Below the pieces are notes generated by a model. It worked only from the letters and a program-made list of their open reading frames with translations, was not told where the DNA came from and made no database searches. This document shows, piece after piece, positions 45,225 through 56,269 of a stretch of 64,000 nt of DNA. The position numbers and the translations under genes were made by a program. The stretch is from Trichopria drosophilae. Lineage: Eukaryota > Arthropoda > Insecta > Hymenoptera > Diapriidae. How positions within the stretch are numbered: position 1 is the stretch's first letter; every line of letters starts with the position of its first letter. The stretch covers positions 66,824,501 to 66,888,500 of the forward strand of contig CM059585.1 of NCBI GenBank assembly GCA_030407085.1. The letters run 5' to 3'.

Positions 45225-45973
45225 TCAGCGAACTGTTGTGGAAGGTGGGACCACATTGAATTCGAATGTGTCTGTTCGCGGATTCCATGAAAGTCCTAGG
45301 ATTTTTATCTGGCCGTCTTTCTGTAACGCACGAGCATTTTTAGGTTCGAGAGTGTCCTCGGGTAAATCTGGTAACACCGCAGAATGAATAGAACTCCATT
45401 TATGAAGTTGAAATCCTCCTCTCGAGAAAAGTGAAATAATTTCATCGCGTAATTTTTTACACTCGTCCCAAGTATCAGCGCCAAAAAGGATGTAATCAAC
45501 AAAGGTGTTTTCAACAATAACCGATGCGGCTAAAAGATGAGCATGATGCTCATCTTGTGCCAGTAGTACTCGCTGCGCAAGGAAAGGGGCAGACGCCGTA
45601 CCATAAGTGACGGTATTTAATTTATAAGCAACAATATTGTTAGTTTTGGGACACCGATTGAGGATCATTTGATACCGAACGTCTTCCTCACGTACCCTGA
45701 TCTGACGAAACATTTTCTGTACGTCGGTAGAGCGTACACTTGATGAAAGCGCTATCTAATAATGATAGCGGGAAGGTTCTGTTGTAATTTAGGACCAACT
45801 AAAAGTGAGTCATTTAGAGATTTACCAGTACTCGAGAGGGCCGAAGCGTTGAACACAACTCTTAACTTTGTTGAAGAGCTTTCTGGCTTAAGAACGGGAT
45901 GATGAGGAATGTAGTAGTGCTGCTCATTTTCAGCAGGAATCGAACACTGACTCATATGTCCTAATCCAGCATA
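45225..45973 (-). pseudogene. Pao/BEL element 2 reverse transcriptase
   Basis: YYIPHHPVLKPESSSTKLRV and VFNASALSSTGKSLND (~45880-45800), then a broken frame near 45735, MFRQIRVREEDVRYQMI, AYKLNTVTYGTASAPFLAQR (~45620), FVDYILFGADT (YxDD position, altered to VDYI, ~45500) and GGFQLHKWSS. Both the altered YVDD motif and the frame break argue that this RT is dead. The N-terminal part continues beyond the 818-bp insertion at 46792 on. Confidence 0.8.
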
Positions 45974-46791
45974 CACTGAAAAACAAAAGGTAGCTATACC
46001 GTTCCTTGACGAGTACGATCATCGGCCTTCAACTTCGAAGCGACAGCGCTCCCAAATTGGTCGGGCAGCCGATCCAAATCGCCGGTAGGATACGGTTACT
46101 TAAGGATTGGGCGTTCGCGCTACCTAAACGTGAGGCTATACCTAATGCGCGTTAATACATTCGGTTAATCAATTGTATGCAGTTGTCGGTCAGAATTTGA
46201 CTGTGATTTTAATATAAATGTTTTAATATAAATTCTACATTGAAGTAGCGCACTGAATTTTGCAAACGATAATATAAATATACTTACTATTTACGATATG
46301 TATATCGTGTACTCTTTGTTAAGTAAAGCAGAGTGGGAGATGGAGGGTGTAAGAATTTCAAATCATGTTGAAAATAAAAAATTTTCCTTGAAAATTATTA
46401 CACGTTTTTTTTTTAAGAGATGATTTCGTTTTTTTATGACAAATATGTACATTTTCATACGAACAATGCAGCTTAATGAAGGGGGTCAACATTTAAGAAT
46501 CGTAACGGATTTGCTCCAAAATCATTGCAGCAGAAAATTGTTCACACAAACAGAAATGAATCATACTTTGAAAAGGTACGGCAGACGTCCTTTTTCGAAA
46601 GCCTGCAGTCTTAGTTCACGGGATAACTCTATCGTATATGTACTAAGTTCGTGCACAGACTATACGAAGGGAAGAGTGTGCTCCTTGTCGGGAACAATAG
46701 CAGCACCAAACGGTCGGTAAATTAGGCGTAACTAATTAAAGCCGGTGGTACTACCGACAGGTACGGTAGAGCTACCTTTTGTTTTTCAGGG
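45974..46791. mobile_element. 818-bp inverted-repeat element (MITE-like) in Pao/BEL element 2
   Basis: The left end CACTGAAAAACAAAAGGTAG and the right end (reverse complement CCCTGAAAAACAAAAGGTAG) pair for about 29 bp. TA flanks both ends. Removing it rejoins EFLDEY and GLGHM of the RT reading. The interior frame (46436-46720) has no domain. The TA target suggests a Tc1/mariner-type source, which is inference. Confidence 0.75.
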
Positions 46792-46793
46792 TA

Positions 46794-47330
46794 CTCATCT
46801 AAAAACTCTGAATACGCGGAAGCTAATCCCGAATCCGTCGTTAATCGGCATTCCATTTTTAATAACATTGTTCTAGCGAGGATCGAGAAGTTTACAAAGT
46901 CAAATAGAGAATTTTCCGCGAAAGGTAAGGCTACGGAATAACGACCAGTGAAATCGCGTGTTGTAGTTTCTACGAATATGCGTTCACACTTTTCCTCTTC
47001 CTTAGTTAAATGCACTTGTTTTGGAATATCCTCGATCTCCCAAAACTTTTCAATCACATTCAACAACTCATCATTATGAGAAACGTGCAATGACGTCAGA
47101 CACAGAGATGTCAATGATGGCGACGCACCACCTTCCAAAGGTCCGCGTATGACCCAACCGAAACGGGACTTTACGGCTAAAGGTTCTCCGTCGAATTTGG
47201 GTCTATCACTACCAATGATCTGATCATAACAATCTAGACCCAAAATAATGTCAATAGGTAAGTCACACGGGTCGGGATCAGCTAAAGTCAATCGACTCAA
47301 ATTCGGCCAATCGGATACTTTAATATACCG
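46794..47330 (-). pseudogene. Pao/BEL element 2 protease end and RT start
   Basis: KVSDWPNLSRLTLADPDPCDL and IDIILGLDCYDQII (~47230) are the late part of the Pao/BEL aspartic protease. FGWVIRGPLEGG, then FWEIEDIPKQVHLTKEEEKC (~47010), RYSVALPF (~46935) and YSEFLDEY (~46800) lead into RT. This is the best-preserved part of the element; the frame is open from 47300 to the MITE-like insertion. Confidence 0.8.
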
Positions 47331-48360
47331 GCGAGGTAGTTACACTGTTAAACGTGGGAGAATTAAGGGTTCGATTTGTAGCGGTGCATTATACGACACT
47401 TGTGAATACAAATTAATTCGAGTTGAATATTTTACACTTCCTGCAGAGGAGCCTACGCCAGAAATCGAAGCAGGTCTCGATTATGGACTCGATTAGTTAA
47501 ATAAACTTCAAGCTCCACATAAGAGGGAAATCTATTACGTTCGCCTACTTTTTCCTCAAAAGATTTCCGTACTATCGGATCAAGGCGAAGGAGAGTCATT
47601 ACAACCAATAACGCGTCACTAGTAAATTGTTCGATATTCTTTAATCAAATGACAATTTCGTTCGTTTGAATAAGAAGAGACTCTAATGCGGTCGCATTAT
47701 CGCCAACTACTGGCTTTAATTTTAAAAGTTGGGTAATCAGAGAAAAGGTTATCAACCGCTTATCTTCATAATAATGAGTAACCGCTTGCCACGCCGCCGT
47801 AACCAAATTATCGTTGGTTAGCGAAATATTTTTTATAAGTGAAAGCGCAAGGGACGGCTCCCGCAGAATTAGGGCTTCATACATATCTTTATATTGTATC
47901 CAATCCCGCGGATTTCCACTAAAAGTTGGGAGCGTTATGCGTTCCAGACCTTAAAACGTGCTCGCCACAGCAGACGCGGTCGGGTTGGTCGATTAAGAAC
48001 TTGATTGGGCAGTAACCTGAACTTTTGCATCTTGAAGAGCCGTAAGATGATCGACGACCTCCAAGTACTGATCTTCGATGTCGCCGTACGCTTTCGCTTC
48101 TAAATATTCAGTAATATCTGCATCGTCTCGGCTTCAACAAGTCGTCTATGGCCTTCTTGACAGAGCACAAAGGCTTGTTACAACACACTCAATTTTGCTG
48201 AAATTGACGCATTTTCCGCTTTTAATTTTAATGCCGATTTCGCCACACGTTTTAGAGAAAGAAATTGTTCCCTTTGGATTTGGAGAAGAGCACCTTTGGG
48301 CCTAGTGTGCTTGGCACTCTTTTCATCGCCGCTCATTTTGTCGTTCGATGTAGAAATCAA
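47331..48360 (-). pseudogene. Pao/BEL element 2 gag, heavily broken
   Basis: A start MSGDEKSAKHTRPKG at 48360 is followed by a coiled-coil-like stretch and a stop near 48178. Then DMYEALILREPSLALSLIKN, LVTAAWQAVTHYYEDKRLI (~47790) and, after breaks, NRFPSYVELEVYLTNRV (~47540). WxAxxxxYxxKR and the FxxxxELExFLxxR-type phrase are Pao/BEL gag landmarks. Zinc knuckles and the catalytic part of protease are not seen. No 5' LTR or primer site could be recognised upstream. Confidence 0.65.
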
Positions 48361-48599
48361 TGCACGATTTGCAATTTAGTGAACGAGGCAAGTCACGAGA
48401 AATGCTATCTTCACTCGATAGATGTGCCAGGACGAATGATGCCGTAGAATAGTAGGATCGCAGAAAGCTCCCCCTTCTACTCAAATTAAGGCGCGTGGAG
48501 AACGCGTACTTTGCGATGGCACGGAAGAATAGTTTCCTCTTCTCCTTCTTCCTAAGGGTAGGGGGCCACTTTCCGTGTTTATCAAAGAGTCTGGGATCG

Positions 48600-49740
48600 G
48601 AAGATATGATGACGTCATCGTGTTCTCGAAGCTAAACGTTTCTGCTATCCGGAGAATGTTGTTATTACAGAAACATGCGCTGAAGTAGAACTATTGGTGA
48701 CGTTTACATACTTATTAAATGAGGATGTGATGGTGCAGAGCAAGCAAGGTACAAGAAATCATTTACCGATAACAGTGAAACTGATTAACAAAACTTGTTT
48801 AATATTTGTATGGTATCGATACAGATGTATTCTGAAAGTTCGAACGGTAAACAGATTTTATGGCAAAACACAGCTTCATCCTCCACTCGGTATTGCCGTC
48901 CAATTAAGTTTTCTTTTGTAAAAGAAACAACCGAAACAATTATGACCGAGGTGGAATACATTCAAAACCAAATCGATAGTCTTACTTCAGTTACGGTACG
49001 GAATGGAAATATCAATATAATAGTTGATCCTGTGATGGTTTTGTGCATGATAGATGAAAAGGTATGTTCCGCTTTAGCTGACACTTTATCACAAACATGT
49101 CATTTGTGTGGAGCTACACCTAAAACTATGAATAGCTTTGAATCAGGTAAGAAGCTACAGAATGAAGAGATGCTTGATGTAGGCATTTCGCCGCTGTATA
49201 CCCGAAATAGGTTCATGAATTGTGCACTCAACATAACTTACAGACTGAGTTTAGATAAATGGCAAATTAAAGGTGCAGAAATGAACGAACGGCAGAAAAA
49301 ACAGAAACTGCACATTCAAAATCGATTTCGAAATCAAATGGGTCTCTTGGTTGATATGCTAAATCAAAATTCAGGCAATACAAATGATGGCAACATAGCA
49401 AGAAAGTTCTACAGATCCGCGGAAAAAACTGCAGAGATAACTGGTGTAGATCTCACATTAATAAATCATTTTAAAGTAAGTTTGGACTGTCTGGCTTGTG
49501 GATATCACATTAATCCCTTAGTATTCCAAAAATATTTAACATCTACTGCTGAATTGTACCGCGAAAAATATAACTGGTATTATATGCCAGTAACTGTCCA
49601 TAAAATACTATTTCATGCAGTACAGATAATTAATGTTTGTGCCATTCTTCCTATCGGCCAAATATCTGAAGAAGCCCAAGAAGCCCGCAATAAAGACATC
49701 AAACGATATCGGGCAGCGTTTACAAGAAAAATGTGAGAGA
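48600..49740 (+). pseudogene. Transib (RAG1-related) transposase, core and C-terminal part
   Basis: CYPENVVITETCAEVELL (~48640) is followed by a frameshift, a TGA near 48720, GCDGAEQARYKKSF with the likely first catalytic Asp (~48728), a TAA near 48786, then an open frame 48795-49736: SSSTRYCRPIKFSFVKETTE, VLCMIDEKVCSALADT with second Asp (~49050), CHLCGATPKTMN, LACGYHINPLVFQKYL, YNWYYMPVTVHKILFHA and GQISEEAQEARNKDIKRYR with the catalytic Glu (~49670). These are the hallmarks of Transib, the superfamily from which RAG1 arose. The end is cut by a stop at 49734 and a microsatellite. No terminal repeats were found. Confidence 0.85.
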
Positions 49741-49763
49741 TTCTGAGTGAGTCAGAAATTGTG

Positions 49764-49797
49764 CGTGCACACGTACGCACGCACGCACACACACGCG

Positions 49798-49848
<51 letters not shown>

Positions 49849-49857
49849 GCGCACGTG
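49764..49857. repeat. CA/CG-rich microsatellite
   Basis: (ACGC)n, (CG)n and an (AC)n run of over 20 dinucleotides. The overlapping Cys/Val-rich frames are artefacts of the repeat. Confidence 0.95.
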
Positions 49858-49991
49858 AGAGGCAAGGGGACTCACTCTAATCTTGCACCCCAAAGAGATG
49901 TAAATCCGATCGTGCAACCTCCACGCGGTACATCTTGGGTAATTCAAATGCCGAGGGTAAAGTCCAGAAATAATATTTGTCATGTGTTTAA

Positions 49992-51163
49992 CCCCTTCGC
50001 TGCGGCGAGAATTTCACAAAAAGTGCCCATAATGCGGGAAAAAAAATTTGGTTAGATTTTACTGTAACTTAGTATATAGGGGTTTCTTGGGACGCCGATT
50101 ACGAATTTGAAGTCAGATATCGAAAATTTAAAATGGCGGATTCAATATTGCGGGCAAATTTTCTAAATACCAATCATTTCGCCTGACACTTGTTACTCAG
50201 AGGTTTTCGGGGTCGCTGATTACGGAATCTGAAGTTACATTTTTGGAAAATTTAAAATGGCGGATTCAATATGGCGGACGTCTTAATCAAAATTCGAACT
50301 GATTACGAATCTTATATCAGTTTTTGCATGTACAATATTACTGCCATTTGTTATTCATATGTCAATAATGCTGCTCGTGGCAGGTTGGCAATAGAAACAC
50401 TCTCGTGATTATTTATAGAATATTTATACCGAATTTTGTATTTTTATCAAAAACTTCTTCGATTCTGCAGGTACAAATTTATATTTTTAGTTTTTATAGA
50501 TATTTTACAGAGTTTATTATCTACCCAGAATATTCCGTGTAAATTTCAAAATTTTATTATGTACTCCTGAGTTATCGTGTTACATGTGGGAAAAAAACAC
50601 TGATTTCTAGAGTTCAATATGTTACAGTTTCTATTTTAAAAACAATTTTAAACAAAAATATATAAAAACAGAAAAAATTGACCTTTCTCGAACCTCCTCG
50701 TAGTAAAGTGTGTAAGTACATATTGTATATCGAAGCTAACGGGGGAAGGCTAACATTAACCCGCGGTATTGGATCCGCCATTTTGAATTTTCAAAATATA
50801 TCGTCAGATTTGTAATCGGCGACCTCGAAAACCTCTGAGTAGCAAGTTTTAACTGATTTCATTAATTTTTAATGCAGAAATTGACCTAATACGGCGACAT
50901 AGCTCATGACAAAGATTTTTACAAAATCGTAAAAACAACATATTTTAAGAACTTGTATCTTTTTTTTGACAACATGTTTTTGAAAAAGGACAACGGCATG
51001 TTGTTCGGTATACCTTAGGCTGGCTAGAAATGGTCAAATTTTTAAATTGGATATATTATTGACTTCATTAGACTAATTTATGTCATGACAAAGATTTGCG
51101 TTTTTGCCGCAGTCAGAGAAAAGTCCTAAATGACAAAGATCTTTGTCATCCGCAGCGAAGGGG
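49992..51163. mobile_element. piggyBac-type MITE, 1172 bp
   Basis: Both ends are CCCCTTCGCTGCGG in inverted orientation, and each is flanked by TTAA (49988-49991 and 51164-51167). TTAA targets with CCC-starting ends define piggyBac-type elements. There is no transposase; the interior is AT-rich and includes several ATGGCGGATTC-type repeat copies (about 50128, 50258, 50770). Confidence 0.8.
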
Positions 51164-51167
51164 TTAA

Positions 51168-53278
51168 TAATCATTTAGATATTATTTTTAATCAATTTCT
51201 AATTCGAAAAACAATTCTTAATACGTTATTAAATGGCAATTATATGAAAACCAATGATTTAGTAATAGGGCTCAAATTTTGTCCGTTATTACAAAATAAT
51301 TTCTAATCGCAACATATATGTTTTTCCTTTTTGGACCTCCATATTGGGTTCGCCATTTTGAATTTCGAAAATCTGGCTAAGGGTTCGTAATCAGCGCCCC
51401 TGAAAGCCCCGAGTAACCAGTTTTGAGTCAATTGGATGAAAAGAAAAATTCGTGGCTCAAAGGGTTAATTGCGTGACTAGAGGGGTTACGCGAGTAGCAT
51501 AAATACCGAAACATCATATAAAAATCCCGATATTTTAAAATGGAGTCATTTGGGGCACAAGATCTCTTCACAGCCCATTAATTACATAACCACAACATGT
51601 TTTCATTTCAATCCGGTCATTGAATACCGTTGAATAACTATTTAAAATTACACCAACAATTGTTATATGGAAAAGGATATTTGGAATGTAATGCTTTCAA
51701 AACATCATGCAGAACGTTTTAAAAAATTTTGATTTTTAATACATGCTCCGAAATGACTGCCAATTACCTAGTTGGAAATGATAAAAAAGAAAAAAAAATT
51801 GTTTTATTATATATACGTCTTGTACACTCCAGTCGAAGATGACTATTCTCACTGATCTTATAAATGGCTCATTCTACTTATCGAAAGGTTCAACTTCCAA
51901 TACATGTATTCTTAATTTTAACACTATTCTATACGTATTATATTGCATTTCTTAATCACCAATATGCATACTAAATATTTAACAAAAAAATTCCTAAAAA
52001 ATATATTTTTTCATTTTTGAATAAAATTTGAATAAAGTGACGTATTGATTTCCTTGTCCTCCTTACCTACCCATGATGCTCTACGCCGATGGAAAATTGG
52101 CACCACCGTGCCCGTGAGCACGATCTTCGAAGATTTCGTCAAGAGCACCGACACATTCCGTCCGGCGATCTCTAGGCGTGCGGTGTACCAATAGAGCGTT
52201 TCCGATCTACATAAAAGTTGTTGAGCAAATTCCAAAAGTGCGATCCCCAATCGTTGCTTTACAAAAATTGTGGCAAATATCCGTTTTCTCGTTGCGTTTG
52301 GGCTCTTAAAAATTTAGAGTGTGTGCGTGTGCTGCAGATGGTGAAGCCCTGTGGACCATCAAGTTTTGGACTTTGTTGAGATTTTTGTCACCTCCTGTAA
52401 GTACCGCAGCCCCGATCTTTTTTGTACCCCTTCGCGATTTCCGGTCATATCGTAAGTAATTTTCCCTTCACGTGATTTGCGAACTCACCCTTTGCATGTT
52501 TTCTGCCGTCCGTTTGTCGCGCCCCAAATTAATGTACAGACCACCCTTTATTTGCGATATACATATTTTGCTATAGCGATAGATATTTTGAGTTATTCGT
52601 TATAACCCCTTTTTCCCTACGAAAATCGGGATACAAATGGCATCCCTGGTGGGAACCATATTTTGAGTAGAGTTGCATTTCTATTTTATTAAGTTTTTGT
52701 TCTGCCCTTTTCCATTTAGGAAAAGGGTTACAATGTATTGAATCTTATTATGGCCAATAGCATCCGAATATCACTGAAAGGCGCAAATATCACATCTAAA
52801 ATTGGATTTGCTATCGTATACGTGTGTCATGAAAAAAACTCCAAAATGGCGGACATAAAACGATGATAAATTTGAATTTTTACTTGCAATATCACAGACA
52901 TGCATACAAAATTTAAAAGAATGAATACATTTGTATAAAACAAAACATTCAACTATTTCTGATATCGCTAATCACGAATCTTAAGTCAGTTATTAAAAAG
53001 ACGAAAAAGATGAAAAAACTGCTATGGAACTAAATTCATGCGAGTGAAATTTAATTTGTATAATTTCATCCGCCATACTGAATATGCCATTTTTCATTAT
53101 AAATATTGGTGTCACATTCGTAATCAGCGACCTTCAAAAGAATCCATTTAACAAGTTTCAAGTAATAAATTCGATGAGTTTTTTAAAATATTGTCCAACA
53201 TATTGAATCAGACGTTTTGAATGTTTAAATATATCCAACATACCATTTCGTAATCAGCGGCAGCAAAAACCCCCAAGT
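51168..53278. other. AT-rich non-coding region
   Basis: Variants of the GCCATTTTGAATTT repeat lie near 51350 and 52848. An AGGGGTTACGCGAG stretch lies near 51482. The frame at 52011-52250 shows no domain. No gene is recognised. Confidence 0.5.
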
Positions 53279-53295
53279 AAGAAGTTTCAAGCGAA
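53279..53295. repeat. Target-site duplication, SINE copy 1, left
   Basis: AAGAAGTTTCAAGCGAA; the right copy AAGAAGTTTCAAGTGAA lies at 53778-53794, one mismatch in 17. Confidence 0.85.
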
Positions 53296-53777
53296 CAAGG
53301 ACAAAAAAAAGAGAAAGGACAAGTCATTTTCTCCCGCGTTAATGACAATTATTAGTCTATTTGCGGTTCGGCTCTCGGGTGGAGAGGTACAGGACAGACC
53401 AGTACACGATAGAACTAGGCAGATACAGACGCAATATCCACCCACAGCCAGTCCCCCCTACCCCAATATCGATACCACCAGCAGATTCGGCGGTTTGTGC
53501 CATAGCGAGTACGACGCGGGGCTTATCCCATCTTTCTCCGAGATAAGACCCACGACGTACCGACCGCGGATAAGACTCTGACGGTACCAATAACTGCCGA
53601 CGGGGGTCGGCAGCGGTCCCAAATTCGTACCTTCGCCCAGCAAGGTTCCCCGGTTATTCTACACTGGATATAAGCAGAGAAAATTGCACGGACGGGGATT
53701 CGAACTCGGGACCTTCGCAACGTTCAGTTCGGGCGGACTAAGACAGACGCCTTAGCCTGCACGACCATCATGCCGAC
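53296..53777 (-). mobile_element. SINE copy 1, 482 bp, tRNA-derived head
   Basis: It is the reverse complement of the copy at 54083-54566. The tRNA-like head is at the right, with a B box AGTTCGAATCC (reverse complement near 53697). The tail at the left is a run of AAGGACAAAAAAAAGAG. A 17-bp target duplication flanks it. SINEs are transcribed by Pol III from the tRNA-like head and copied by a LINE's RT. Confidence 0.85.
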
Positions 53778-54082
53778 AAGAAGTTTCAAGTGAATTCCAT
53801 TTATTTCATTACGTTTTGTTTTCGCTATAGCGGCATTCCATACAGAGGGCAAACTGTGAGTGTCAGATTTTGTTCATAATTGAGCATTTTGATAAGTTTC
53901 GGGTGTACTTGAAGTACATTTGCGGATTTTCCAAAATTACTTCGACCCAGACCATAGGTCTGGCGAAGCATTGAATTTGGTCAGTTCCCGCCAAAAAATT
54001 ACCCTATAGTTTTTCATCAAATGTCGACGTTTTAGGCCCTAAGGAACCCAAAGCAACAATACAAAAAATTGGTGTCCGTCCG

Positions 54083-54566
54083 ACCAGCGGTCGTGATGGT
54101 CGTGCGGGCTAAGGCGTCAGTCTTAGTCCGCCCGAACTGAGCGTCGCGAAGGGCCCGAGTTCGAATCCCCGTCCTGCAATTTTCTCTGCTTATGTCCAGT
54201 GTGGAATAACCGGGGAACTTTGCTGGGCGAAGGTACGAATTTGGGACCGCTGCCGACCCCCGTCGGCAGTTATCGGTACCGTCAGCGTCTTATCCGCGGT
54301 CGGTACGTCGTGGGTCTTATCTCGGATAAAGAGGGGATAAGCCCCGCGTCGTACTCGCTAAGGCACAGACCGTCGAATCTGCTGGTGGTACCGATATTGG
54401 GGTAGGGGGGACTGGCTCTGGGTGGGTGCTGTGTGTGCCTATAGTTCTGTCTTGTACTGTCTGTCTCTGTCCTGTACCTCTCCACCCGAGAGCCGACCCG
54501 CAAACAGACATATTCGTCATTAACGCGGGGGAAATTTCCTGTCCTTTGTCCTGTCCTTTGTCCTTT
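54083..54566 (+). mobile_element. SINE copy 2, 484 bp, tRNA-derived head
   Basis: The head is GGTCGTGATGGTCGTGCGGG, with B box AGTTCGAATCC at 54158-54168. The body has GGTACGAATTTGGGACCGC, CGACCCCCGTCGGCAG, CGTCGTGGGTCTTATCTCGG and GGCTCTGGGTGGG. The tail is a short TCCTTTG repeat. TTGGTGTCCGTCCG flanks both sides (54069-54082 and 54567-54580) as a perfect 14-bp duplication. The A box is only a partial match. Confidence 0.85.
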
Positions 54567-54580
54567 TTGGTGTCCGTCCG

Positions 54581-55212
54581 TCCGCCCGCGTTGGGCAAAA
54601 TTTTGTATACGCGATATCTCGCGACTGGCAGGACGAATTTAAAAAGTACAAACGGATTTGGGTTTCTCTTGGCCAACTTTATATCTGATTAGTTTTTGAA
54701 AACAATGCATACTAGATTATGGGGAGGTTTAACAAAGAAAAACGCTTAAAAAACACGTTTTTTCCATTTTTTAACAAAAAATACAAATCGTACAAAAAAA
54801 TGTTTCAAACAAAAAATATAGAACATCGAATTCTCTACAAAAAAGGTCCTATTCATTTCTTCGTAAAATCAGCGATAATGCCATAAAAAGCAAATTAACA
54901 TGAAATTAACATAAATTGTACATACACATATACAATGTATGTATTTATATACATTACATGAAAAACAGGGACACAGAGGAAGCAGGGGAATGAGGCGGGT
55001 ATCAGGGGGGGGGGGGGCATAAAAAATATTCACTGTAATGTTGGTGCCGGGTAGCCATGGGGAGGTGGTAGCAGGGAGGCGGGTTCGGGGCTTCGCCCCC
55101 CCCCCCCCCCACATGCAAGAAAATGTATATGTATATTCTCATTTATCAGTGCTTCGGCTGACCTGCGGTCGGGGTCGAAGTTTTTAAAAGGCTCATTTTC
55201 AATTTTAATATA
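54581..55212. other. Non-coding stretch with G and C homopolymers
   Basis: A G12 run lies at about 55005-55016 and a C14 run at about 55097-55110, with GGGGCTTCGCCCC forming a hairpin before the latter. No gene. Confidence 0.5.
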
Positions 55213-55668
55213 GGGTGAATATGCCAATGAATGGACGACTACCAATGAATGGACGATTTTCTACATATTTCTTTTTCTTATGAATGTCTGATGCACAACA
55301 TGCAACAAAATACATATTTTTATGTTCTTTGAATATTCAAAACAATATTTACAGTACTATTGATCTTCCAGTGTTTATTATTTTGTAAAATCAAAGCAAA
55401 GTTTTAAAGCCATCCAAAACTGGTACTGAAAACGTCCCATTTGATTTAACCCGTCTATTCATTGGGGTTTAGCGGATTTTTTTACAAACGTATGAAGACG
55501 AGGTTAATAATTAAATAAAATCAAAGGTTGAACTACACGGTCATAAAGAGCAGAGTCTAACGATTCTAGTGGTGGTATCATAATTAAATTTTCATAAAAG
55601 AATTCAAAAGTTACAATCGATCAAAGTATGAAAAATGCTTAACCGTCCATTCATTGGCATATTCACCC
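55213..55668. mobile_element. TA-flanked MITE, 456 bp
   Basis: The left end GGGTGAATATGCCAATGAAT and the right end, its reverse complement, pair for about 26 bp through GGACG. TA flanks both (55211-55212, 55669-55670). AT-rich and non-coding inside. The TA target suggests a Tc1/mariner-type source. Confidence 0.75.
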
Positions 55669-55679
55669 TATTTAAGGAA

Positions 55680-56205
55680 TAAGATATTGTTACAATATAT
55701 GTATAGAAACTACTCGAACCTAACGATGCTAGAACTACCCTCTGCCGCCTTCTTTCCTTGCAGTGTTAAAATGGGAGTATTCCCGGAAGCATCAGCATTT
55801 CGTCAGGGAACTACAATACGAATTTAGCCAAAATTGTAGGCACCCGGGTCGAAGGCATCCAGTTTCAATTATTTTGTAAGATATTGTTAATTAAATTTTT
55901 TGGTCATTTGTTTTTCATTAATTTTTATCTCGAAATCTACTGATGATAGAAAAAAATATTTCCAAAGTTGTGTAGAAAACATTGAAATTTAATAATATGT
56001 GTTAAAAAGATTAATAATATAAGTCTTTAATCAATTCATTTTAAAATTAAATTTGTAATAATTTTTTTTGTACCCGAAGTACACCATTTTTTTTTCAAAA
56101 TATTTTTAAATTGAAGCTCTAAATGTTCTTTACAAACTATGAAATTTTCAGAGACGTTTTTTTTTTGACATTTTCGAGAAATTAATTTTTGAAATTTTCG
56201 TTGCA
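55680..56205. other. AT-rich non-coding stretch
   Basis: No recognisable gene. The lysine-rich minus-strand frame at 56036-56233 has no domain. Confidence 0.4.
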
Positions 56206-56217
56206 GGGCCCGGTCCG

Positions 56218-56268
56218 TGCGGCTGACGTCCAACCGCCCGCAGGGTACTAAATATAGCTTTCCAAAGC
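56218..56268 (+). repeat. Inverted partner of the 5' coding end of the SDGAASQY gene
   Basis: CGGCTGACGTC...CGCAGGGTACTAAATATAG...TTTCCAAAGC matches the reverse complement of 58035-58080, with an 8-base difference. The right copy lies in coding sequence (GTKYSFPK). They may be the inner parts of terminal inverted repeats of a ~1.9-kb element. Confidence 0.65.
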
Positions 56269-56269
56269 A

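Noticed and set aside
49613..50055. Cys/Val- and His/Thr-rich ORFs on both strands
   Set aside because: They are translations of the CA/CG microsatellite at 49764-49857.
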